The notes under the pieces are model-generated. The model was not told the origin of the DNA. It saw nothing but the letters and a program-made list of their open reading frames with translations, and did no database searches. 6,676 bases of DNA from Caulobacteraceae bacterium (GTDB lineage Bacteria; Pseudomonadota; Alphaproteobacteria; Caulobacterales; Caulobacteraceae), in NCBI GenBank assembly GCA_947479185.1, contig CANJYY010000149.1, forward strand, positions 1 through 6,676, read 5' to 3'. Each line of letters opens with the position of its first letter. Positions within the stretch are counted from its first letter, which is position 1. The translations under genes were made by a program, and so were the position numbers. Below, in pieces: positions 1 to 6,676 of the stretch.

Positions 1-2
1 CC

Positions 3-617
3 GGCGGCGTCGAGGACATCGTCGCGGCCACCACGGCCGACGGCGAAGTCATCAGCGAGATGGTCACCCAGCTGATCGCCACGATCGGTGAGAACATGAT
101 GGTGCGCCGTTCGGCCTGCTTCACGGTCTCGCCGGGCGCCATCGGCGCCTATGTGCACAACGCCGTCGCGCCGGACCTCGGCAAGATCGGCGTGCTGGTG
201 GCCATCGAGGGCGCCGGCGACCAGACCGCGATCCAGGAACTGGGCCGCAAGATCGCCATGCACGTGGCCGCGACCAACCCGATGTCGCTGTCGACCGATG
301 ACCTGGACCAGGCCAACGTCGACCGCGAGCGCGCCGTCTTCACCGAACAGGCCCTGGCCTCGGGCAAGCCCGAGTCGGTGGTCGAGAAGATGGTCGAGGG
401 CCGGATCCGCAAGTTCTACGAGGAAGTCGTGCTGCTGAAGCAGGCCTTCGTCATGAACCCGGACCAGACCGTCGAGCAGCTGGTCGAAGCGACCGGCAAG
501 GAACTGGGCGCGCCGCTGAAGGTCGTGGGCTTCGTCCGCCTGGCCCTCGGCGAAGGCGTCGAAAAGGAAGTCACCGACTTCGCCGCCGAAGTCGCGTCGA
601 TGACCGGCGGCAACTGA
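3..617 (+). CDS. tsf: Elongation factor Ts, 3' part (5' end outside window)
   Basis: EF-Ts is the cytoplasmic guanine-nucleotide exchange factor that releases GDP from EF-Tu during translation elongation. The reading frame is open from the left edge (first full codon at 3) to a TGA at 615-617, giving 204 codons. This is roughly the C-terminal two thirds of a protein usually about 280-310 residues long. The N-terminal UBA-like domain and its TDFVARN-type motif lie outside the window. What is visible is the core and dimerisation region: a stretch reading [11 protein letters not shown], then [14 protein letters not shown], then [15 protein letters not shown], followed by the helical [16 protein letters not shown] segment typical of the EF-Ts C-terminus. 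The internal ATG at 60 is not the start, because conserved EF-Ts sequence continues upstream of it in the same frame. A strong hairpin follows the stop. rpsB is expected upstream by family gene order, but this is not seen here. Confidence 0.97.
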   Translation, partial: GGVEDIVAATTADGEVISEMVTQLIATIGENMMVRRSACFTVSPGAIGAYVHNAVAPDLGKIGVLVAIEGAGDQTAIQELGRKIAMHVAATNPMSLSTDDLDQANVDRERAVFTEQALASGKPESVVEKMVEGRIRKFYEEVVLLKQAFVMNPDQTVEQLVEATGKELGAPLKVVGFVRLALGEGVEKEVTDFAAEVASMTGGN

Positions 618-639
618 TCTTCGTTCTGAATACCTGATT

Positions 640-680
640 GGGGGCGCTCCCGGCTGACGCTGGGGGCGCCCTTGGTCTAT
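640..680 (+). terminator. GC-rich hairpin between tsf and pyrH, probable intrinsic terminator or attenuator
   Basis: Two arms, GGGCGCTCCC (642-651) and GGGGGCGCCC (662-671), pair over 10 bp with one G-T wobble and enclose a 10-nt loop at 652-661. The stem can be lengthened at its base by wobble pairs with 672-675. The stem begins 24 nt after the tsf stop. The 3' tract (TTGGTCTATGTTG) is T-rich but is not a clean run of T, so termination may be partial. The position suggests that it ends the tsf transcript or lowers read-through into pyrH. The structure is seen directly; its activity is inferred. Confidence 0.7.
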
Positions 681-717
681 GTTGAGGGCGACTGACTCGC
701 CAACCCGCCGGAATCCC

Positions 718-1440
718 ATGCCGACCAAACCCTACAAGCGCATTCTGGTGAAGGTGTCCGGCGAGGTGCTGATGGGCGACTCCGCCTTCGGCATCGACAT
801 GCCCACGGTCGAGGCGGTGGCCCAGGACCTCAAGCAGGTCGCCGACAGCGGTATCGAGCTGTGCCTGGTGATCGGCGGCGGCAACATCTTCCGCGGCCTG
901 GCCGGCGCGGCCAAGGGCATGGAGAGGGCCAGCGCCGACTACATGGGCATGCTGGCGACCGTGATGAACGCCCTGGCGATGCAGGACGCGCTGGAGCGCA
1001 TCGGCGTCTCCACCCGCGTGCAGTCGGCCATCCCGATGCCGACCGTCTGCGAGCCGCTGATCCGCCGCCGCGCCGAACGCCATCTCGAAAAGGGCCGGGT
1101 GGTGATCTTCGCCGCCGGCACCGGCAATCCGTTCTTCACCACCGACAGCGGCGCGGCCCTGCGCGCGGCGGAGATGAAGTGCGACGCCCTGTTCAAGGGC
1201 ACCAGCGTGGACGGCGTCTACACCGCCGATCCCAAGAAGGACAAAACCGCCGAACGCTTCGACCATCTGACCTATCACGACGTGCTGTCCAAAGACCTCA
1301 AGGTCATGGACGCCTCGGCGATCAGTCTGATGCGCGAGAACGGCATTCCGATCGTGGTCTTCTCGATCCGCGAACGGGGCAATCTGATGAACGTGGTGCG
1401 CGGCGAAGGCGTACATACGGTCATCTCCGAACCTGCATAG
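718..1440 (+). CDS. pyrH: UMP kinase (uridylate kinase)
   Basis: PyrH phosphorylates UMP to UDP with ATP, a step in pyrimidine nucleotide synthesis. The bacterial enzyme is a cytoplasmic hexamer of the amino-acid kinase fold, unrelated to eukaryotic UMP/CMP kinases. The product is 240 residues, the usual length (about 240). Visible motifs are the N-terminal phosphate-binding KVSGEVLMG (residues 12-20), the glycine-rich IGGGNIFRG (52-60), [17 protein letters not shown] with Asp74 in the UMP-contact region, and [15 protein letters not shown] (131-145) for nucleotide binding. An in-frame ATG at 679 would add 13 residues that do not look like the family N-terminus and would start inside the hairpin's 3' flank, so 718 is preferred. 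The ribosome-binding site is weak (CGGA at 709-712). The gene stands alone after the hairpin and leads the tight cluster. No convincing -35/-10 pair is visible between hairpin and start. Confidence 0.97.
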   Translation: MPTKPYKRILVKVSGEVLMGDSAFGIDMPTVEAVAQDLKQVADSGIELCLVIGGGNIFRGLAGAAKGMERASADYMGMLATVMNALAMQDALERIGVSTRVQSAIPMPTVCEPLIRRRAERHLEKGRVVIFAAGTGNPFFTTDSGAALRAAEMKCDALFKGTSVDGVYTADPKKDKTAERFDHLTYHDVLSKDLKVMDASAISLMRENGIPIVVFSIRERGNLMNVVRGEGVHTVISEPA

Positions 1441-1445
1441 GAAGA

Positions 1446-1453
1446 AGAGGGAG
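1446..1453 (+). promoter_or_regulatory. Ribosome-binding site of frr
   Basis: The purine run AGAGGGAG lies 7 nt before the ATG at 1461. It fixes the frr start even though the same frame is open for another 200 codons upstream through pyrH. Confidence 0.75.
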
Positions 1454-1460
1454 CCTGCAT

Positions 1461-2027
1461 ATGGCCGCCGGCGAAAAACCCGTGCTGAGCAACTACAGGG
1501 GACGGATGGACAAGGCCGTCTCCGCCCTGAAGGACGAATTCGCCAGTCTGCGGACCGGCCGGGCCTCCGCGGGCCTGCTCGACCAGGTGCATGTGGAAGC
1601 CTATGGCAACACCGTGCCGCTGAACCAGGTCGGGTCGGTCAGCGTCCCCGAGCCGCGCTCGATCAGCGTGAGCGTCTGGGACCGCGCCCTGGTGGTGTCG
1701 GTCGAGAAGGCCATCCGCAACTCCGGCCTGGGTTTCAACCCGGTGGTCGAGGGGCAGAACCTGCGCATTCCCGTGCCGGCCCTGACCGAGGAGCGCCGCA
1801 AGGATCTGGTCAAGATCGCCGGCAAGTACGCGGAACAGCAGAAGATCGCCGTCCGCAACGTGCGCCGCGAGGCCATGGACGATCTGAAGAAGGCCGAGAA
1901 GGACTCGGTCATCACCGAGGACGAGCATCGCCGGATGGACGTCGAGGTGCAGAAGATGACCGACGAGGCCGTCAAGCGCGTGGACGAGACCTTGAAAACA
2001 AAAGAGCAAGAGATCATGCAGGTTTGA
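1461..2027 (+). CDS. frr: Ribosome recycling factor
   Basis: RRF acts with EF-G after release of the finished peptide to split the post-termination ribosome, so that subunits and mRNA can be reused. The product is 188 residues (E. coli RRF has 185). Family hallmarks are LRTGRAS near residues 30-36, the beta-rich domain II region ([20 protein letters not shown], then the central segment to [18 protein letters not shown]), and the long C-terminal helix-bundle stretch with [17 protein letters not shown] and a charged tail ending [10 protein letters not shown]. The tRNA-mimicking shape has a three-helix bundle made from the N-terminal helix and the two C-terminal helices, which agrees with the helical ends seen here. 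The start at 1461 has a good Shine-Dalgarno and gives the family length. The frame happens to be open back to 861 inside pyrH, but that stretch is arginine-rich out-of-frame translation. It lies 20 bp after pyrH and is probably cotranscribed. Confidence 0.98.
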   Translation: MAAGEKPVLSNYRGRMDKAVSALKDEFASLRTGRASAGLLDQVHVEAYGNTVPLNQVGSVSVPEPRSISVSVWDRALVVSVEKAIRNSGLGFNPVVEGQNLRIPVPALTEERRKDLVKIAGKYAEQQKIAVRNVRREAMDDLKKAEKDSVITEDEHRRMDVEVQKMTDEAVKRVDETLKTKEQEIMQV

Positions 2028-2062
2028 GCTGTACGTTCCGCGGGGGATGACGCGAGACGGAC

Positions 2063-2071
2063 GGAAGGGAG
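2063..2071 (+). promoter_or_regulatory. Ribosome-binding site deciding the uppS start
   Basis: GGAAGGGAG ends 5 nt before the ATG at 2077. The earlier in-frame ATG at 2047 has only CGGGGG directly against it, too close to serve as a normal site, so 2077 is favoured. Confidence 0.65.
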
Positions 2072-2076
2072 TGGCG

Positions 2077-2811
2077 ATGACGCCGACGGACGGGCCGCTG
2101 CATGTCGCCATCATCATGGATGGCAACGGGCGCTGGGCCAAACAACGCGGCCTGCCACGCACTTTCGGTCATCGGGAGGGCGTGAAGGCCCTAATCCGGA
2201 CCGTCGAGGCCGCGCCCGCGCTCGGCATCGGGGCCCTGACCGTGTTCGGCTTCTCGACCGAGAACTGGCGCCGGCCGATGGCCGAGGTGTCCGAACTGAT
2301 GAGCCTGCTCAAGGCCTACGTTGAAACCGACCTCGAGCGGTTGGTCCGCGAGGGCGTCAAGGTCCGCATCATCGGCCGCCGCACGGGTCTTCGGCCCGAC
2401 GTGCTGGCCGTGATCGACCGCGCCGAGGCCCGCACCGCGCACAACGACCGCTTCCTGCTGCAGGTTGCCTTCAACTACGGCGGCCAGGCCGACATCACCG
2501 ACGCCGCCCGCCGCTTTGCCGAAGCGGTGGAGCAGGGCAGGGCCCGCGCCGCCGACCTCGATGAGTCGATCTTCGAACAGTACCTGTCGACCGCCCGCAC
2601 GCCCGCGCCTGACGTGATCGTGCGCACCAGCGGCGAGCGCCGGCTGTCCAACTTCCTGCTCTGGGAATGCGCCTACGCCGAGCTGGTGTTCCAGGATGTC
2701 TACTGGCCCGACTATGGGGCCGAGCATCTGAAGGCGGCGATCGACGAGTACCGGGCCCGTGAGCGGCGTTATGGCGGAGCCGCGTCTGATGACGTCCTCG
2801 CCGCCGGCTAG
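2077..2811 (+). CDS. uppS: Undecaprenyl diphosphate synthase (cis-prenyltransferase)
   Basis: UppS adds eight isopentenyl units in cis to farnesyl diphosphate to make C55 undecaprenyl diphosphate, the precursor of the lipid carrier for peptidoglycan and other envelope glycans. The product is 244 residues (E. coli about 253). Conserved elements are HVAIIMDGNGRWAK with the catalytic/Mg Asp15 (E. coli Asp26), FGFSTENWRRP (57-67), AFNYGG, and RTSGERRLS (183-191) followed by NFLLWECAYAE with Glu202. Arg183, Arg189 and Glu202 keep a constant offset of 11 from the E. coli residues, which shows an intact active site. The start at 2077 is chosen for its Shine-Dalgarno; the ATG at 2047 would add ten non-conserved residues. 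The 49-bp gap after frr holds no hairpin or convincing promoter. The 3' end overlaps the start of cdsA. Its isoprenoid substrate comes from the pathway that includes dxr, two genes downstream. Confidence 0.97.
   Translation: MTPTDGPLHVAIIMDGNGRWAKQRGLPRTFGHREGVKALIRTVEAAPALGIGALTVFGFSTENWRRPMAEVSELMSLLKAYVETDLERLVREGVKVRIIGRRTGLRPDVLAVIDRAEARTAHNDRFLLQVAFNYGGQADITDAARRFAEAVEQGRARAADLDESIFEQYLSTARTPAPDVIVRTSGERRLSNFLLWECAYAELVFQDVYWPDYGAEHLKAAIDEYRARERRYGGAASDDVLAAG
2776..2779 (+). promoter_or_regulatory. Likely ribosome-binding site for cdsA, inside uppS
   Basis: GGAG within the last codons of uppS lies 9 nt before the ATG at 2789. The other possible cdsA starts, GTG 2759 and ATG 2771, have no comparable upstream motif. 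Confidence 0.45.
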
Positions 2812-3616
2812 ACGCTTCGACTGGAACAATCTGGGGGTTCGCGTCGCCTCGGCGAGCGTGCTGATTCCGGCCGTCGTCCTGGCGCTGTGGTTCGGCGGCT
2901 GGGCCTGGCTGCTGCTGGTCTCGATCGGCGTGGCCCTGCTGGCCAACGAATGGGGCGTGATGAGCGCGCCCGTCGCGCCGGTGCGCATCGCCACGGCGGT
3001 GACGGTCGGCGTTCTGGCCACCGTTTTCGCCATGTATCTGCACCAGCATGCGCTGGCCTGGGCCCTGGTCGTGGTCGGCGCGGCCATGGCGGCCGTGGTG
3101 GCGCGCGGCACGGCCGAGCGCCCGGCCGACGCGGCCTATGGCGTCATCTATATCGCGCCCTGCGCCATCGCCCTCTTGTGGCTGCGCGGCGAGGAGCACG
3201 GCCGCAGTTGGGCGACCATGCTGTTCGCGGTCACCTGGTCGGCCGACATCTGCGCCTTCCTGGTCGGCAGCGCCCTGAAGGGGCCCAAGCTCTGGCCGCG
3301 GTTCTCGCCGAACAAGACCTGGTCGGGCTTCTTCGGCGGCCTGGTCGGGGCGATGATCGCGGCGGTCGTTGTTGCGACGTTTTCCGATGCGACGGTGGTC
3401 TGGTACGCGGCGGCCCTGATCGGCCTGGCCGGCGGCCTGGCCACCATGGCCGGCGATCTGTGGGAGTCGGCCTTGAAGCGACGGTTTGGCGTGAAGGACT
3501 CAGGCGACCTGATCCCCGGGCACGGCGGTCTGCTCGACCGCGTCGACGGCCTGATGTTCGCCTCGGTGGTCATCGCCGGCGCGCGGCTGATCGATCACTG
3601 GGGCTGGCCGGCTTGA
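2789..3616 (+). CDS. cdsA: Phosphatidate cytidylyltransferase (CDP-diacylglycerol synthase)
   Basis: CdsA is an inner-membrane enzyme that makes CDP-diacylglycerol from CTP and phosphatidic acid, the branch point for all major phospholipids. The product is 275 residues with several hydrophobic membrane segments (for example around residues 21-55, 66-110, 115-130, 187-222 and 255-270), as expected of the family. The family signature is complete at residues 227-253: S-x-L-K-R, K-D at 236-237, H-G-G at 245-247 and D-R-x-D at 250-253, which carries the metal-binding aspartates. A second conserved stretch, [12 protein letters not shown], lies near residue 175. The start is uncertain: ATG 2789 has the better Shine-Dalgarno, while ATG 2771 would add six residues and GTG 2759 ten. 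In every case cdsA overlaps uppS, implying translational coupling. Its stop overlaps the dxr start by 4 nt. Confidence 0.96.
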   Translation: MTSSPPARRFDWNNLGVRVASASVLIPAVVLALWFGGWAWLLLVSIGVALLANEWGVMSAPVAPVRIATAVTVGVLATVFAMYLHQHALAWALVVVGAAMAAVVARGTAERPADAAYGVIYIAPCAIALLWLRGEEHGRSWATMLFAVTWSADICAFLVGSALKGPKLWPRFSPNKTWSGFFGGLVGAMIAAVVVATFSDATVVWYAAALIGLAGGLATMAGDLWESALKRRFGVKDSGDLIPGHGGLLDRVDGLMFASVVIAGARLIDHWGWPA

Positions 3617-4812
3617 CCGCCGCCCGCACCGTCGTCGTCCTGGGGTCCACCGGCTCGATCGGCGTCTCGACCCTCGATCTGTTCGACAAGTCCGGGGCCG
3701 AGGTCGAGATCCTCGCCCTGACCGCCGGCCGCAATGTCGCAAAGCTGGCCGAGCAGGCCTTGCGCTGGCGCCCGCGCGTCGCGGTGATCGAGCAGGAGTC
3801 CCTGCTCGGCGAGCTCCGCGAGCGTCTGACCGGCAGCGGCATCGCCTGCGCCGGCGGCGCCCCGGCCATCGCGGAGGCGGCCGCCATGGGCGCCGACTGG
3901 GTCATGTCGGCGATCGTCGGCGCCGCCGGCCTCGCCCCGACCCTGGCCGCCGCCCGCACGGGTTCGGTCATCGCCCTGGCCAACAAGGAAAGCCTCGTCT
4001 GCGCAGGTCCCGCTCTGCTGGAGACCGCGCGACGGGCCGGCGGCAAGGTGATCCCGGTCGATTCCGAGCATTCGGCGATCTTCCAGGTGCTGCAGCCCGA
4101 CTGCATCGACCGCGTGGCGCGGCTGATCCTGACCGCGTCCGGCGGGCCGTTCCGGACCTGGACGCTCGAGCAGATGGCGCTGGCGACCCCGGAACAGGCC
4201 GTGGCCCATCCCAACTGGAGCATGGGCGCCAAGATTTCGATCGATTCCGCGACCATGATGAACAAGGGCCTGGAGATGATCGAGGCCTCGTACCTCTTCT
4301 CCACGCCCGCCGAGCGCATCGATGTGCTCATCCATCCCCAGTCGGTGATCCACAGCATGGTCGAGTATCAGGACGGCTCGACCCTCGCCCAGTTGGGCCC
4401 GCCGGACATGCGTGCGCCGATCGCCTGCGCCTTCTCCTGGCCCGACCGCCTGCCGTGGCCCGCGCCGCGGCTGGATCTGGCGGCTATGGGCCAGCTGACC
4501 TTTGAGACGCCCGACGACGCGCGCTTCCCGGCCATTGAAATCGCCCGCGCGGCGCTGCGGGCCGGGGGCGGGGCGCCGGCGGCCATGAACGCGGCCAATG
4601 AGGTCGCCGTCGCGGCCTTCCTTGACCGCAGGATCGGCTTTCTCGATATTGCCTCGCTGGTTTCGGATACACTCGCCCGCATGAACGGCGTGGGGGATCT
4701 GCAGGCCAGCGTGGGGGGCGACGCGCTCGAGGGCGCGATGATGGTCGATGCGAGCGCACGTCGCGTGGCGACGGAAGCGGTTTCGCAGCGTTCAGTTCAC
4801 CACCGAGTGTAG
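3613..4812 (+). CDS. dxr: 1-deoxy-D-xylulose 5-phosphate reductoisomerase
   Basis: Dxr (IspC) rearranges and reduces DXP to 2-C-methyl-D-erythritol 4-phosphate with NADPH and a divalent metal. It is the committed step of the MEP isoprenoid pathway and the target of fosmidomycin. The product is 399 residues (E. coli 398). Visible are the NADPH-binding GSTGSIG (11-17), ANKES with Lys125, metal ligands Asp150 and Glu152 in VDSEH, Ser176 in ASGGPF, the substrate-loop HPNWSMG with His199 and Trp202, and NKGLE with Asn217, Lys218 and Glu221. From about residue 176 onward numbering runs ten behind E. coli, so a surface stretch between 153 and 175 is shorter; all catalytic residues remain. The start is TTG 3613, which shares the TTGA with the cdsA stop and places GSTGSIG at the usual distance from the N-terminus. 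No in-frame ATG or GTG is nearby. The Shine-Dalgarno is poor (GGGG at 3600-3603), suggesting coupling to cdsA translation. Confidence 0.97.
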   Translation: MTAARTVVVLGSTGSIGVSTLDLFDKSGAEVEILALTAGRNVAKLAEQALRWRPRVAVIEQESLLGELRERLTGSGIACAGGAPAIAEAAAMGADWVMSAIVGAAGLAPTLAAARTGSVIALANKESLVCAGPALLETARRAGGKVIPVDSEHSAIFQVLQPDCIDRVARLILTASGGPFRTWTLEQMALATPEQAVAHPNWSMGAKISIDSATMMNKGLEMIEASYLFSTPAERIDVLIHPQSVIHSMVEYQDGSTLAQLGPPDMRAPIACAFSWPDRLPWPAPRLDLAAMGQLTFETPDDARFPAIEIARAALRAGGGAPAAMNAANEVAVAAFLDRRIGFLDIASLVSDTLARMNGVGDLQASVGGDALEGAMMVDASARRVATEAVSQRSVHHRV

Positions 4813-4817
4813 GGGAG
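4811..4817 (+). promoter_or_regulatory. Ribosome-binding site of rseP, overlapping the dxr stop
   Basis: AGGGGAG lies 9 nt before the TTG at 4827 and shares its first two bases with the dxr TAG stop codon. It supports the TTG start. Confidence 0.7.
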
Positions 4818-4826
4818 TAGCCGGCC

Positions 4827-6020
4827 TTGTCCTGGATTCTGCCGTTCCTGTTCGTGCTGACGCTCGTCGTGACGATTCACGAGCTCGGGCACTATTGGGC
4901 GGCACGCGCCTTCGGCACGGTGATCGACAGCTTCTCGATCGGCTTCGGCCGGGCGATCTTCAAATGGCGCGACAAGCGCGGCGTCGAGTGGCGCATCGGC
5001 TGGATCCCGCTGGGGGGCTACGTCCGCTTCGCCGGCGACGACAACGCCGCCAGCATCCCCGACCATGACGACCTGGCCGAGATGAAGGCCAAGATCCTCG
5101 AGCACAATCCGGCGACCGCGCTGCAGCGGTTCTTTCATTTCAAGCCGGTCTGGCAGCGCGCGATCATCACCGTCGCCGGGCCGGCGGCCAACTTCATTCT
5201 CGCGATCCTGCTGTTCACCTTCTTCTTCGGCGTGTTCGGCGAGGTCCAGGTGACCCCGCGCATCACCGGCGTGACTCCGGGCAGCGCGGCCGAGCAGGCC
5301 GGCTTCCAGGCCGGCGACATCCTGCGTACGGTCAACGGCCGGGCAATCAAGGACTTCAAGGAAATCATGCCGGTGGTGGCCATCCGGGCCAACGAGCCGA
5401 TCGCCTTCACGGTGGATCGCGGCGGCCGCATGATCGATCTGGTGGCCACGCCGGCCCAGAAGATGACCACCGACCCCACCGGCGCGCGCCAGCGCATCGG
5501 TGTGCTGGGTCTGGAGCATGTCGACCGGCGCGAGGATGCGGTCCGGGTTCGCTACAATCCGGTCCAGGCCGTGGCCATGGGAACCGGTCGGACCTGGGAG
5601 GTCCTGTCGACCTCGCTCTACTACATGGGCCGTCTGGTCCGCGGCCAGGTGCCGGCCGACCAGCTCGGCAGCTTCATCGGCATCGCCAAGGCGTCGGACG
5701 CCGTGGCCAAGGCGGGCGCGCAGGGTGCGCCCAACCCCGCGATGGGTGTCTTCGGGTCGTTTCTGGCCCTTCTGCAGCTGTCGGCGATTCTTTCGGTCAG
5801 CGTGGGCTTCCTGAATCTTCTGCCGATCCCCGTTCTGGATGGCGGACATCTGCTGTTTTACGGCTATGAAGCCGTTGCGCGCAGGCCACTGGCGGCAAAT
5901 GTCCAGGCCGTAGGCTATCGCCTTGGTCTTGCCTTGCTGTTGGGATTCATGCTGTTCGCGGTCTGGAACGACCTGCAGCGCTACAACGTGTTCAACTTCC
6001 TTGGTGGTCTGTTCTCATGA
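4827..6020 (+). CDS. rseP: Site-2 intramembrane zinc metalloprotease RseP/MmpA
   Basis: RseP-family proteases cut membrane-spanning substrates within the inner membrane after a first cleavage on the outside. E. coli RseP cleaves the anti-sigma factor RseA, and the Caulobacter homologue MmpA degrades the PodJ polarity fragment. The product is 397 residues. The zinc motif HELGH is at 18-22 in the first membrane segment, and the third-ligand motif NLLPIPVLDGG (from 330, Asp338) is in a later one. Other hydrophobic segments lie at about 112-137, 310-333 and 362-381. A single PDZ domain spans about 142-210 (TPRITGVTPGSAAEQAGFQAGD and onward), whereas E. coli RseP has two and is about 450 residues. 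The start is TTG 4827: an in-frame TAG sits at 4818-4820 and the next usable start would remove half of the first membrane helix. It lies 14 bp after dxr, and its stop overlaps the bamA start. The substrate in this organism is unknown. Confidence 0.95.
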   Translation: MSWILPFLFVLTLVVTIHELGHYWAARAFGTVIDSFSIGFGRAIFKWRDKRGVEWRIGWIPLGGYVRFAGDDNAASIPDHDDLAEMKAKILEHNPATALQRFFHFKPVWQRAIITVAGPAANFILAILLFTFFFGVFGEVQVTPRITGVTPGSAAEQAGFQAGDILRTVNGRAIKDFKEIMPVVAIRANEPIAFTVDRGGRMIDLVATPAQKMTTDPTGARQRIGVLGLEHVDRREDAVRVRYNPVQAVAMGTGRTWEVLSTSLYYMGRLVRGQVPADQLGSFIGIAKASDAVAKAGAQGAPNPAMGVFGSFLALLQLSAILSVSVGFLNLLPIPVLDGGHLLFYGYEAVARRPLAANVQAVGYRLGLALLLGFMLFAVWNDLQRYNVFNFLGGLFS

Positions 6021-6676
6021 GCCCCCACCGACCGCCAATGGCAGACCTTATGAAGCATGCTCGTGCGCACGGCGCAGCGATTGTTACCCTTGCTGCGGTC
6101 CTCATGGGGTCGACGGCGCTAACCCTGCCGACGGCGGCCTACGCCCAGGTCCAGTCCGGGGTCGTGCAGCGTATCCTTGTTCAGGGCAACGAACGCATCG
6201 AGGCCGGTACGGTCATCTCGTACCTGCCGATCCAGGTCGGTGACCAGGTCGACTCCGCGCGCATCGACGTGGCGCTGAAGACGCTGTTCCGCACGGACCT
6301 CTTCGCCGACGTGAAGATCGACCTTCAGGCCAACGGCGACCTCGTCGTCCGGGTGGTGGAAAACCCGATCATCAACCGGGTGATCTTCGAGGGCAACTCG
6401 GCGCTCAAGGAAGAGAAGCTGCGCGATGAAGTGACGATCCGCCCGCGCGGCATCTTCACCCGCGCCCGCGTCCAGTCCGACGTCCAGCGCCTGATCGAGC
6501 TCTACCGCAAGTCCGGCCGCATCGGCGTGACCGTCACGCCCAAGGTCGTCGAACTGCCGCAGAAGCGCATCGACCTGATCTTCGAGATCAACGAAGGGCC
6601 CAAGAGCGGCGTCCTGGACATCAATATCCTCGGCAACGTGGCCTTCTCCGACGGCGATCTGGCCGACGTGATCGTC
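6017..6676 (+). CDS. bamA: Outer-membrane protein assembly factor BamA, 5' part (3' end outside window)
   Basis: BamA is the Omp85-family core of the BAM complex that folds and inserts beta-barrel proteins into the outer membrane. The frame is open from ATG 6017 to the right edge (220 codons), so only the periplasmic N-terminal part is present. A signal peptide is visible: basic KHARAH, a hydrophobic stretch at about 20-37, and a likely cleavage site AYA-Q after residue 43. POTRA 1 follows at about 49-117 (VQRILVQGNERIEAGTV to VVENP), POTRA 2 at about 118-195 (INRVIFEGNSALKEEKL to EINEGP), and POTRA 3 begins with VLDINILGNVAFSD. The ATG at 6017 overlaps the rseP stop as ATGA, which argues for coupling. 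ATG 6038 or 6050 would also work, and 6050 gives a more standard signal-peptide length. None has a strong Shine-Dalgarno. The C-terminal barrel and any lpxD-type neighbours lie beyond the window. Confidence 0.96.
   Translation, partial: MSPHRPPMADLMKHARAHGAAIVTLAAVLMGSTALTLPTAAYAQVQSGVVQRILVQGNERIEAGTVISYLPIQVGDQVDSARIDVALKTLFRTDLFADVKIDLQANGDLVVRVVENPIINRVIFEGNSALKEEKLRDEVTIRPRGIFTRARVQSDVQRLIELYRKSGRIGVTVTPKVVELPQKRIDLIFEINEGPKSGVLDINILGNVAFSDGDLADVIV

Noticed and set aside
679..717. Upstream ATG for pyrH at 679
   Set aside because: It would begin at the hairpin's 3' flank, has no ribosome-binding site, and adds residues unlike the PyrH N-terminus.
861..1460. Open frame of 200 codons inside pyrH that runs directly into frr, giving an apparent 388-residue protein
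   Set aside because: The upstream part is an arginine/glycine-rich out-of-frame translation of pyrH. frr has its own Shine-Dalgarno and gives the family length from 1461, so this is a high-GC artefact and not a fusion.
2028..2076. Possible promoter or terminator in the frr-uppS gap
   Set aside because: Only a Shine-Dalgarno is visible. No stable hairpin with a T-tract and no credible -35/-10 pair could be found.
2191..3111. 306-codon antisense open frame across uppS and cdsA, and similar long antisense frames at 571-1416, 1275-2162 and 4797-5849
   Set aside because: These are antisense to well-recognised genes and rich in His, Arg, Gly and Ala. They match no family I recognise and are expected where the third codon position is nearly always G or C.
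2887..3612. Long open extension upstream of dxr in the same frame through cdsA
   Set aside because: Its translation is low-complexity Arg/Gly/Ala shadow sequence of cdsA. The Dxr N-terminus with GSTGSIG fits a start at 3613.
1..6676. Mobile element, CRISPR array, tRNA, toxin-antitoxin or defence system
   Set aside because: The window is filled end to end by conserved housekeeping genes with uniform codon use. No repeats, transposase, spacer pattern or unexplained gene-sized gap is present.

Overview
The window is a stretch of conserved alphaproteobacterial core chromosome. It is strongly GC-rich, with G or C at most third codon positions. The best fit is Caulobacterales (a Caulobacter, Brevundimonas or Phenylobacterium relative). 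That placement rests on the gene order and on an RseP-type protease of about 400 residues with a single PDZ domain, like Caulobacter MmpA. The genus cannot be fixed from this sequence alone.

Every gene lies on the + strand. From left to right they are the 3' part of tsf (elongation factor Ts), a GC-rich hairpin terminator, pyrH (UMP kinase), frr (ribosome recycling factor), uppS (undecaprenyl diphosphate synthase), cdsA (CDP-diacylglycerol synthase), dxr (DXP reductoisomerase), rseP/mmpA (site-2 metalloprotease) and the 5' part of bamA (outer-membrane assembly factor), which runs off the right edge. This is the classic tsf-pyrH-frr-uppS-cdsA-dxr-rseP-bamA order found in many proteobacteria.

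After the hairpin the genes are packed tightly: pyrH to frr 20 bp, frr to uppS 49 bp, uppS/cdsA overlapping, cdsA/dxr overlapping by 4 nt (TTGA), dxr to rseP 14 bp, and rseP/bamA overlapping by 4 nt (ATGA). No second terminator is visible, so pyrH onward probably forms one transcription unit with several translationally coupled junctions.

The genes link translation and nucleotide supply (tsf, pyrH, frr) to envelope building. Dxr makes the isoprenoid precursor MEP, UppS turns isoprenoids into the C55 lipid carrier for peptidoglycan and glycans, CdsA makes CDP-diacylglycerol for phospholipids, RseP cleaves membrane proteins inside the membrane, and BamA inserts outer-membrane beta-barrels.

I found no mobile element, CRISPR array, tRNA or rRNA, and no sign of a new system. 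The points worth a second look are small: two TTG starts, several start-site ambiguities, the tsf/pyrH attenuating hairpin, and a weak ECF-like promoter match just upstream of bamA.
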